Source: Cyclobacterium salsum
Lineage (GTDB): Bacteria > Bacteroidota > Bacteroidia > Cytophagales > Cyclobacteriaceae
Reading direction: 5' to 3'
Assembly (NCBI RefSeq): GCF_010119245.1
Contig: NZ_WNKG01000016.1
Coordinates: 1-64,000, forward strand
Length of the DNA stretch: 64,000 bases
Shown here piece by piece: positions 51,997-59,438 of the stretch (its first letter is position 1; the number at the start of each line of letters is the position of its first letter). Under the pieces are notes generated by a model. The model saw nothing but the letters and a program-made list of their open reading frames with translations. It was not told where the DNA came from and did not search any database. Both the position numbers and the translations under genes were made by a program.

Positions 51997-53735
51997 AATT
52001 TATTTTTTTTGCGCGCTTCAAAATAGCGGGACAGTTCTTTTGCTGATTTGGTATTTAGGGTCATATCTTTGGTTAAACCGCCCTTTCTTCCTACGATTAC
52101 CCCGTATTTCATATCATTGACTCCCTCATTTTCATGCGCATCCGGATTAATACTCAGCGTCACTCCTTGCCCCATCGCATACCTGACCCAACGCCAATCC
52201 AGGTCAAGGCGCCAGGGATTGGCGTTGATCTCGATGACTACCTGGTAGTGCGCACAAGCATCAATGACTGCCCGATGATCAATAGGGTAGCCTTCTCGTC
52301 GAAGTAGCAATCTTCCGGTAGGGTGTCCCAGGATGGTGGTGTGAGGATTTTGAATAGCCCTAATCAATCGCTCGGTGGCCTTTTTGGAGTCCATACTTAA
52401 ACCGGAATGGATGGAAGCTACGATGTAATCAAAGCTGGCCAGTACCTCTGCGGAGTAATCCAGGCTGCCATCTGGGAGGATGTCACTTTCGATGCCTTTA
52501 AAAATTCGAAAGGGAGCGAGACTGGCGTTCAGGCGGTCTATTTCTTCGTGCTGAATTCGGATCCGGTCCTCGTCCAGCCCATTGGCATAAAAGGCAGAGC
52601 GGCTATGATCCGCGATCCCCAGGTACTCGTAACCGGCGGATTTGCAGTACGCTGCTAAATCTTCCAGTTTATTCTTACCATCACTGTAGGTCGAATGGTT
52701 GTGGAGGGGACCTTTTAAGTCCTCTAGCGTTACTAATTCGTCCAGGGAATGATCTTGCGCCCATTCCAATTCTCCGTTTCCTTCTCGCAAGTCTGCCGGA
52801 ATAGGTGGCAATCCTGCACTGGCGTAAGCTTCCTCTTCTGAGGAAAAGTTTTTTTGGTAAAAATGTTCTCCCAGGGTACTGTTCCCTTCCACCGGGTGCA
52901 GCAAGTGCGCGGGGCTGGAAGTCAGTAGGAGTTTTTTCCGAATAAATTTATCTTTTTCGGCCAAAAGCAGGATTACCTGCAGTTCCATTTCTTTCCATTC
53001 GCCCTGCCAGCGAAATGGGCTGCACAGGCGGTCATCCCGGTGCAGCTCCTCTATTTTATCAATCTTTGTGAGGGTATCTTTTGGTCGGTCGGTTCCAATT
53101 AAAAAGGTCAGTTCCTCCACGATTTCGGCCATTTTACCGTAAGCTCCCACTGCGGCTACGGGTTCATTTTCCAGTGCCTTTTTCAATGCAGCCATAACGA
53201 AGGCTCCTTCGGCATCAATGTCTGCATACAGCCACTTCCCCTTATTGGCAGCATTAAATTCCAGTTTCTGAATGATGCTTTCCTGGGTTTTTGCTCCAAA
53301 ACCCTTGATTTTAGCCACCTGGCCCGATTGGCAAGCCTCCATCAGTTCATGGGTAGAAGTGATTTCCAATTCCTGCCACAGGGTTTTGATCTTTTTAGGC
53401 CCCAAGCCCTTTATTTTAAGAAGTTCTAGGATTCCCGGTGGGGTCTTTTCCAGTAGTCCGTCAAGAAAGGGATGCGTTCCGCTTTCCCGGATTTGGACGA
53501 TGGCTTCGGCTATGCTTTTCCCGATTCCAGGTAATTCCTGCAACTGGGCTGGATTCAGTTTTTCCAGGGATACCCCTTCCCTTTCAATTCCGGTGATAGC
53601 GGACTGGTACCCCCTGATTTTGAAGGCGTTCTCCTCGTGCAGTTCCATTAACTGCATGGTAAGCTGCAACGTTTTGACGATTTCTTTGTTATTCAAGGCT
53701 TGGTTGGTTCTGATGGCTTCGCTACAAATGTCCAC
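51993..53735 (-). CDS. PolX-like protein: HhH domains, degenerate polymerase core, PHP domain
   Basis: The 580-residue protein has the full length of bacterial PolX. Residues 1-160 hold helix-hairpin-helix elements (LPGIGKSIAEAI, IKGLGPKKIK). In the polymerase palm, the usual GSxRR...DxDilv block reads GAYGKMAEIVEELTFLIG (197-214). Glu208 and Thr210 stand where the two catalytic Asp residues should be, so polymerase activity is unlikely. The PHP domain (about 335-575) looks intact: HNHSTYSDG, IADHS, GIESDILPDG, SIHSG, GHPTG, EINAN and INPDAHE. A 3'-5' exonuclease or AP-endonuclease-type repair function is plausible. A small membrane protein gene overlaps its end. Confidence 0.9.
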   Translation of the reverse strand: MDICSEAIRTNQALNNKEIVKTLQLTMQLMELHEENAFKIRGYQSAITGIEREGVSLEKLNPAQLQELPGIGKSIAEAIVQIRESGTHPFLDGLLEKTPPGILELLKIKGLGPKKIKTLWQELEITSTHELMEACQSGQVAKIKGFGAKTQESIIQKLEFNAANKGKWLYADIDAEGAFVMAALKKALENEPVAAVGAYGKMAEIVEELTFLIGTDRPKDTLTKIDKIEELHRDDRLCSPFRWQGEWKEMELQVILLLAEKDKFIRKKLLLTSSPAHLLHPVEGNSTLGEHFYQKNFSSEEEAYASAGLPPIPADLREGNGELEWAQDHSLDELVTLEDLKGPLHNHSTYSDGKNKLEDLAAYCKSAGYEYLGIADHSRSAFYANGLDEDRIRIQHEEIDRLNASLAPFRIFKGIESDILPDGSLDYSAEVLASFDYIVASIHSGLSMDSKKATERLIRAIQNPHTTILGHPTGRLLLRREGYPIDHRAVIDACAHYQVVIEINANPWRLDLDWRWVRYAMGQGVTLSINPDAHENEGVNDMKYGVIVGRKGGLTKDMTLNTKSAKELSRYFEARKKNKL

Positions 53736-54022
53736 AATATTTGTTTTAAAATAAAATCAATAGTCTTAACTTAAGAGGGATTTTAAAACACCAGGGAGGA
53801 GATTTCGCCTAATTTATGGATGGATTAACAATAAGCCCGTTTCTATTCTAACCTCATTGGCTTTTCACAGGTTTAACGAAATGGTTTGATTCGGAATGTG
53901 GAAAATACCAATAATAGTGAATTCAGAAGAATGGGTTTGTGTTTAACAGGATAAATAGGTTGTTGAATCCTTAGAAAATTAATAATCGCCAACGTGCTGA
54001 AATGTAGCATAAACCTACTTAT

Positions 54023-55612
54023 ATGAATAGTCGTTTTCTCGTTATTTTCCTTGCTCTCCTGTCGTGGAGCTCTTATACGATAGCTCAGGTACAGTTTACC
54101 CAACGTCTGGAAGTAGATACCCGATGGTCGGAAGACGATTTTTTTGTGTTGCCAAGGGAAAATGGAATGGTGGCGTTTCGAATGAAATCAGAAACCACTT
54201 ATGGAGGTAAAAATATTTTCGAGTATGTGGTGGGCGATTTTCAGTTAAGGGCAGATTCGCCCAGGCAGATAAAGCTAGAGGGATTTTATGAACTGGTGGG
54301 ATTTGACCTGGATGGGGATTTTCTGTACGTATTGTTTAATAAAGGCTCCCAATACGGTTCTGAAAAAGCCATTTTTGAGATTAATTTGGAAAACCAAACG
54401 ATGCAGGAGTTAGAGCTGAATAGTATCCTGGAAATGGAATTGCAGGATTTCCTGGTCTTTAATAAACAGGCGGTTTTCATGGGCAAATATGACTACCGCC
54501 CCGTTATTCAAATTTTCGATATATTGAGTGAAGAGGTGATTACGGTACCGGGGCTATTTGAAAAAGATGCGAAAATTTTACAGATGAGAAAAGCCCCTGA
54601 GTTAAATGTGTTTGACGTGGTGATCAGCAGTCGGGATTTTTACAAAAAAAAGATCGTCTCCATTCTTACGTTTGACATCAATGGCAACAAACTACGGGAA
54701 GTTACCATCGACGAGTTGGGAGACCCCTCAATGGAAATTGTGGAGGGATTACTTACTTCCTCTCATCAATACAAACAAGCACTTATAGGGCCCTACGGAT
54801 TGAGAAAAAAGGAAGCCTACCAGGGACTGTATTTTACGAAAATCAATGAATTTGGAGAATACGAAAACAAATTTTACTCCGTTTCTGATTTTGAAAATTT
54901 TTTCAACTACTTGCCGGAGAAAGCCAGGGAGCGCAAACTCAGGAGGGTAGAAAGAAACCTGGATCGAGGGAAACAGATACCCATACGAAACGTGGTAGTC
55001 ACCCGGGAAATCAATAGCTCGGACGGGTACTACCTGGTTTACAACGACCATTTTATTTCCTCTTCTTCCCGTTACATTCCCAGAGACGGCATGTATGCCA
55101 GTAATTTTTACCGTCTAAATCCCATGATGGGCGGCTACGGGGGATTATACAACCCTCTTTGGATGGATCCCCGATTCAGGAGTAGTCAGGTAAGTAATCA
55201 GTACAAATACCTTGCGGCTCAGTTTATTTTATTCGATGAGGAGGGGAATATCGTTTGGGACAACAGCCTGGATCTGGATAGCGATAGCAAAACCAGACCG
55301 GTAAAATATGGGGAAATCAGCTTTGATGGAAGAAGCCTGTTTTACATGTATTTGGACGAGGAGATGTTGATGTTAAGCCAGATAAAGGATGGCGAGGTAG
55401 TTATCGAAAACGAGCCCTTTGAATTGGAATTAATCGATGAAAATGAACGAATTGCCGATACCAAAGAAAATAGCCTGCAGTTACTGTGGTGGTATGATGA
55501 TTACTACTTGCTGAGTGGAAAGCAGCGAATCCGTTATCAAGGGGAAGATGGGAGAGCTGAAAGCAGGGAAGTCAACTTTTTCACAAAAATTAAAGTAGAG
55601 GATTTCATTTAA
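54023..55612 (+). CDS. Unknown secreted protein, 529 residues
   Basis: I do not recognise the family. A signal peptide ends near residue 21 (YTIAQ). The mature part is rich in regular strands with the repeating pattern of a beta-propeller or large beta fold, for example FEYVVGDFQL, YELVGFDLDGDFLYVLF, NVFDVVISSRDFYKKKIVSIL and AAQFILFDEEGNIVWD. A Tyr/Gly/Arg-rich loop (about 355-385, with MMGGYGGLYN) interrupts it. No enzyme motif or lipobox is visible. It is probably a periplasmic or outer-membrane-associated protein. It precedes pyrR by about 50 bases. Confidence 0.65.
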   Translation: MNSRFLVIFLALLSWSSYTIAQVQFTQRLEVDTRWSEDDFFVLPRENGMVAFRMKSETTYGGKNIFEYVVGDFQLRADSPRQIKLEGFYELVGFDLDGDFLYVLFNKGSQYGSEKAIFEINLENQTMQELELNSILEMELQDFLVFNKQAVFMGKYDYRPVIQIFDILSEEVITVPGLFEKDAKILQMRKAPELNVFDVVISSRDFYKKKIVSILTFDINGNKLREVTIDELGDPSMEIVEGLLTSSHQYKQALIGPYGLRKKEAYQGLYFTKINEFGEYENKFYSVSDFENFFNYLPEKARERKLRRVERNLDRGKQIPIRNVVVTREINSSDGYYLVYNDHFISSSSRYIPRDGMYASNFYRLNPMMGGYGGLYNPLWMDPRFRSSQVSNQYKYLAAQFILFDEEGNIVWDNSLDLDSDSKTRPVKYGEISFDGRSLFYMYLDEEMLMLSQIKDGEVVIENEPFELELIDENERIADTKENSLQLLWWYDDYYLLSGKQRIRYQGEDGRAESREVNFFTKIKVEDFI

Positions 55613-55639
55613 GGCGGGAAGGCTCATGCAAATAATCCC

Positions 55640-55647
55640 TATATTTG
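55640..55647 (+). promoter_or_regulatory. Putative pyrR promoter (-7 element)
   Basis: TATATTTG is an exact match to the Bacteroidota -7 consensus and lies 15 bases before ATG 55663. It overlaps a TTG at 55645 that would otherwise extend the reading frame, so that TTG is not the start. The -33 box is not clear. Confidence 0.48.
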
Positions 55648-55662
55648 CTCCAAATTTCAATC

Positions 55663-56208
55663 ATGCAGAAGAGACTTGTTCTTGACCAAACGCAGCTATC
55701 CATTACCATCAGTAGGTTTTGTCATCAATTGATAGAAAACCATGATGACTTTGAAAATACGGTACTTCTGGGGCTCCAGCCCAGGGGGGCATTGGTGCTG
55801 GATAGAATCATCCAACGCATGCAGGAAATCCAACAGGTTTCGCTGAGATATGGTCACCTGGATGCCACTTTTCACCGGGATGATTTCAGGAGAAGGGATC
55901 TTCCGCTGAAAGCAAACGAGACGAAGATCGATTTTTTGATAGAAAATAAGAAGGTGATTTTGGTAGACGATGTACTCTACAAGGGAAGATCCGTAAGGGC
56001 AGCCATGGATGCCATGATTGCCTTTGGGCGCCCACAGAAGGTAGAATTAATGGTTTTGATTGACCGGAAATATACCCGTGATTTCCCCATCAAGCCCGAT
56101 TATTTTGGCCGTCAGGTCAATACACTTGAAAGTCAGTATGTGAGTGTCGAGTGGCAGTCTCAAGGATATCCTGAAGATGCCATTTGGATCACTGAAAAGG
56201 AACAATAA
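55663..56208 (+). CDS. pyrR: PyrR-like bifunctional uracil phosphoribosyltransferase/regulator
   Basis: The ATG at 55663 gives a 181-residue phosphoribosyltransferase, the usual PyrR size. The PRPP loop is VILVDDVLYKGRSVRAAMDAM, with LGLQPRGALVL and VELMVLIDRK around it. In Bacillus, PyrR binds pyr mRNA and controls attenuation. Here the close location before pyrB suggests a pyrimidine-related role, but I see no attenuator in the very short leader, so regulation may differ. pyrB starts seven bases after its stop. Confidence 0.92.
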   Translation: MQKRLVLDQTQLSITISRFCHQLIENHDDFENTVLLGLQPRGALVLDRIIQRMQEIQQVSLRYGHLDATFHRDDFRRRDLPLKANETKIDFLIENKKVILVDDVLYKGRSVRAAMDAMIAFGRPQKVELMVLIDRKYTRDFPIKPDYFGRQVNTLESQYVSVEWQSQGYPEDAIWITEKEQ

Positions 56209-56215
56209 CAGCCCT

Positions 56216-57139
56216 ATGCAGCAGCTCAGCACCAGACATTTACTAGGGATAAAAAATCTCAACCAGGAGGATATTCAGTTGATTTTTGAAACGGCAGATA
56301 GTTTTAAAGAAGTGCTGAACCGACCTATTAAAAAAGTACCCTCGCTCCGGGACATCACCATCGCCAATGTTTTTTTTGAAAACTCAACCCGTACCAAACT
56401 GTCCTTTGAACTGGCCGAAAAAAGGCTTTCCGCCGATGTGGTCAATTTTGCTTCCGGGAGTAGTTCGGTGAAAAAGGGAGAAACGCTTATCGATACGGTA
56501 AATAATATTCTGGCTATGAAAGTGGACATGGTGGTCATGCGGCATTCCAGTCCCGGGGCACCCCATTTCCTGTCCAGGCATATCCGGGCAAATATTGTGA
56601 ATGCGGGAGACGGTACGCACGAGCACCCCACCCAGGCTTTGTTGGATGCCTTTTCTATCCGGGAGAAATTAGGCGATGTGGCAGGAAAGAAAGTCGCCAT
56701 TATCGGAGATATTCTTCATTCCAGAGTGGCTTTGTCCAATATTTTCTGCCTGCAAAAACTAGGAGCAGAGGTGATGGTTTGCGGACCTGCTACCCTGCTG
56801 CCGAAATACATTCGGGATCTTGGCGTTCAGGTAGAGCAGGAAGTGTTTAAAGCACTTCAGTGGTGTGATGTAGCCAATGTATTAAGGATTCAGTTAGAAA
56901 GACAACAAATAAAATATTTTCCTTCGTTAAGAGAATATTCATTATACTACGGAGTGAACAAGAAACTGCTGAACCGGCTTGATAAAGAAATCGTCATTAT
57001 GCATCCCGGCCCTATCAATAGAGGAGTGGAGCTGAATTCAGACGTAGCCGATTCGGAGCATTCCATTATCCTACAACAGGTAGAAAACGGAGTAGCGATA
57101 CGAATGGCAGTATTGTATCTTTTGGCCGGACTGAAGTAG
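56216..57139 (+). CDS. pyrB: Aspartate carbamoyltransferase catalytic subunit PyrB
   Basis: The ATG at 56216 (MQQLSTRHLLGI) gives 307 residues, the normal PyrB length. A reading from 56144 would lie inside pyrR and is rejected. The carbamoyl-phosphate site FFENSTRTKLSFELA and the aspartate site MRHSSPGAPHF, HEHPTQALLD and HPGPINRGVE are intact. It condenses carbamoyl phosphate with aspartate in pyrimidine synthesis. No pyrI follows. It is coupled with pyrR. Confidence 0.96.
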   Translation: MQQLSTRHLLGIKNLNQEDIQLIFETADSFKEVLNRPIKKVPSLRDITIANVFFENSTRTKLSFELAEKRLSADVVNFASGSSSVKKGETLIDTVNNILAMKVDMVVMRHSSPGAPHFLSRHIRANIVNAGDGTHEHPTQALLDAFSIREKLGDVAGKKVAIIGDILHSRVALSNIFCLQKLGAEVMVCGPATLLPKYIRDLGVQVEQEVFKALQWCDVANVLRIQLERQQIKYFPSLREYSLYYGVNKKLLNRLDKEIVIMHPGPINRGVELNSDVADSEHSIILQQVENGVAIRMAVLYLLAGLK

Positions 57140-57144
57140 TCGGT

Positions 57145-57178
57145 TTCATCCGGTACGGACCCTATTTATTACCTTTGA
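57145..57178 (+). promoter_or_regulatory. Putative promoter of the cystathionine beta-synthase gene
   Basis: TACCTTTG at 57171-57178 is an exact -7 match. TTTC at 57145-57148 lies 22 bases upstream at the -33 position. The start codon follows about 50 bases later. Confidence 0.42.
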
Positions 57179-57230
57179 GTCTATATGGCTGGCTCTTTTT
57201 TGTTAAATTGCTTTAAAAAAATACAAGTGC

Positions 57231-58598
57231 ATGATTTATAACTCGATCATAGATACTATTGGGAATACCCCCTTGATCCGTTTGAATAAGATTAATAAGG
57301 GAATAGCAGGGGAGATATTGGTGAAAGTGGAATATTTCAATCCCGGGAACTCTATGAAAGACCGGATGGCAATAAAAATGGTGGAGGATGCTGAAAAAGA
57401 GGGTATTCTAAAGCCTGGGGGGACCATAATTGAAGGAACCAGTGGAAACACCGGGATGGGACTGGCGCTGGCAGGCATAGCCAAAGGCTACAAATGCATA
57501 TTTACGATGGCTGACAAGCAATCCAAGGAAAAAATTGATATTTTGAGAGCTGTAGGGGCGGAGGTGATTGTATGCCCGACCAATGTCGCTCCGGATGACC
57601 CAAGATCGTATTATGCCGTCGCCAGGAAACTGAATGAGGACATTCCCAACTCCTTTTATCCCAATCAGTATGATAATCTTTCCAACTGGAAGGCTCACTA
57701 CGAAACCACCGGTCCGGAAATCTGGAAGGATACCGAAGGTAAGATCACCCATTTCGTTGCTGGCGTAGGGACCGGGGGGTCCATGTCAGGATCTTCCAAA
57801 TACCTGAAGGAGCAAAATAAGGAAATGGTTTCCATCGGGATTGATACTTATGGTTCGGTATTTAAGAAATACAAAGAGACGGGGGAGTTTGACGAAAATG
57901 AAGTTTACCCGTATATGACGGAGGGAATAGGGGAAGATATTTTGCCCAAGAACGTTGATTTTTCAGTTATTGATCATTTTATCAAGGTTACGGATAAGGA
58001 TGCGGCCGTCATGACCCGTCGGCTTTCCAGGGAAGAGGGGCTATTTGTGGGCTGGTCCTGCGGTTCCGCTGTTCATGGAGCATTGGAATATGCCCGAGAA
58101 AATCTAAAAAAGGGGGATGTGATGGTAGTGTTACTCCCCGATCATGGTACGCGGTATTTGGGGAAAGTCTACAATGATGATTGGATGAGGAACCACGGAT
58201 TTTTGGAGGATAAAGCCTATGGTACTGCCAGAGATATCGTAGCGGGCAGAAATGAAGCCTATCAGCTCGTAGTGGTCCGCAAAGAAGATAAAATCAGGGA
58301 TGCGATTGCCCTTATGAATGAAAAAAGTGTTTCCCAGATTCCGGTGATGGAGGATGGGCAGGTAATAGGAAGCCTGACCGATAATAAGCTGCTGCTTAAA
58401 ATTATTGAAAATCCGGAGATCAAGGATGCCTCGGTAGAAAAAGTGATGGAAGACTCCATGCATTTTGTGGCGTTGGACAGCACCCTGGACGTGCTTTCGT
58501 CCATGGTAGAAAAAGAAAAGGCCGTGTTGGTGAGGGATGAAGCCCACCGGGTCCATATCATCACGAAGCATGACATACTGGAAGCAATCACCCGATAG
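57231..58598 (+). CDS. Cystathionine beta-synthase-like PLP enzyme with CBS domain pair
   Basis: The 455-residue enzyme has a fold-type II PLP core with the lysine in NPGNSMKDRMA and the substrate loop EGTSGNTGMGLA. GVGTGGSMSGSS is the phosphate loop, and YMTEGIGEDILPKN follows it. Two CBS domains at about 335-455 (SVSQIPVMEDGQVIGSLTD and ALDSTLDVLSSMVEKEKAVLV) give the vertebrate-like CBS arrangement without the heme domain. It probably makes cystathionine or cysteine. A role in cysteine or hydrogen sulfide metabolism cannot be separated by sequence. Confidence 0.92.
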   Translation: MIYNSIIDTIGNTPLIRLNKINKGIAGEILVKVEYFNPGNSMKDRMAIKMVEDAEKEGILKPGGTIIEGTSGNTGMGLALAGIAKGYKCIFTMADKQSKEKIDILRAVGAEVIVCPTNVAPDDPRSYYAVARKLNEDIPNSFYPNQYDNLSNWKAHYETTGPEIWKDTEGKITHFVAGVGTGGSMSGSSKYLKEQNKEMVSIGIDTYGSVFKKYKETGEFDENEVYPYMTEGIGEDILPKNVDFSVIDHFIKVTDKDAAVMTRRLSREEGLFVGWSCGSAVHGALEYARENLKKGDVMVVLLPDHGTRYLGKVYNDDWMRNHGFLEDKAYGTARDIVAGRNEAYQLVVVRKEDKIRDAIALMNEKSVSQIPVMEDGQVIGSLTDNKLLLKIIENPEIKDASVEKVMEDSMHFVALDSTLDVLSSMVEKEKAVLVRDEAHRVHIITKHDILEAITR

Positions 58599-58638
58599 CA
58601 TTACGCATTACATAAAAAAACCAAATTAGGATAAAAAA

Positions 58639-59298
58639 ATGGACAAAAACCACCTGGAATCAATTATTGCGAAGCCCTATGAATTTGACATAAAGGAGGC
58701 TTTCATTCAGGGCTGGGAAACTTTTAAGAAAGTAAAAGTATATTCCATTTTGTTCACCCTGCTAATATTATCCATCCAATTTTTTTTCATGGTTTATGCC
58801 AGGGATTTTTTGTTCGTTTTCTCGTTATTTATGGCAGGCCCTCTTTTTGCTGGGTTTTACCTGGTAGCCAATAAGGTTAGTTTGAATGAAACAGTGAATT
58901 ACCCGGATTTTTTTAAAGGCTTTGGGTATTATATTCCTGTTATATTGGTTTGGATTATTGGTCAGTTTTTGACGGTGTTGGGCCTATTTGCCCTGTTGGT
59001 ACCTGGAATTTACCTGATGGTGGCCTATATGTTTGGGGTACTGATCAGTATTTTTGCCGGATTGGATTTCTGGAATTCGCTTGAATACAGCAGGAAAATA
59101 ATCCACAAGCAATGGATGAATTTTTTCGTTTTTGGATTAATATTGGCTATTGGTAATATTGCCGGAGCATTTCTTTTTGGCATAGGATTGGTGGTGACGG
59201 TGCCGGTAACGTATTATGCTATTTACCATGTATTTGAGTCCATTACGCAGCAATCCACCACCGACGAAGTAGCTGAGGAAAACCTGATTTCCCCCTAA
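58639..59298 (+). CDS. Multi-pass membrane protein of unknown function
   Basis: The 219-residue protein has five or six hydrophobic helices after an N-terminal soluble 35 residues (YEFDIKEAFIQGWETFKK). It has the general look of the DUF2189/DUF975-type helical membrane proteins, with FWNSLEYSRKIIHKQWMNFF as a conserved cytoplasmic loop. I do not recognise the family with certainty. It follows the CBS gene by 40 bases and may share its transcript. Confidence 0.7.
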   Translation: MDKNHLESIIAKPYEFDIKEAFIQGWETFKKVKVYSILFTLLILSIQFFFMVYARDFLFVFSLFMAGPLFAGFYLVANKVSLNETVNYPDFFKGFGYYIPVILVWIIGQFLTVLGLFALLVPGIYLMVAYMFGVLISIFAGLDFWNSLEYSRKIIHKQWMNFFVFGLILAIGNIAGAFLFGIGLVVTVPVTYYAIYHVFESITQQSTTDEVAEENLISP

Positions 59299-59438
59299 TG
59301 AAATCGTAAGCGTAATAATGGAGAGCGCGTATAAAACCAGCTTCATTTTCAGGCTGTTAAATACAAAAATCCGCATTTTATGGTTACATTTAAGCCCTTC
59401 TGTACGACAAAGGTCACTAGTGCTTCGTTTAATTAGCC

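Noticed and set aside
51692-52021. A 109-codon frame overlapping the small membrane protein
   Set aside because: It lacks membrane segments or any motif. The other frame gives a coherent three-helix protein with an ATGA overlap to polX.
56144-56215. N-terminal extension of PyrB inside pyrR
   Set aside because: The family N-terminus begins at the ATG at 56216, seven bases after the pyrR stop.
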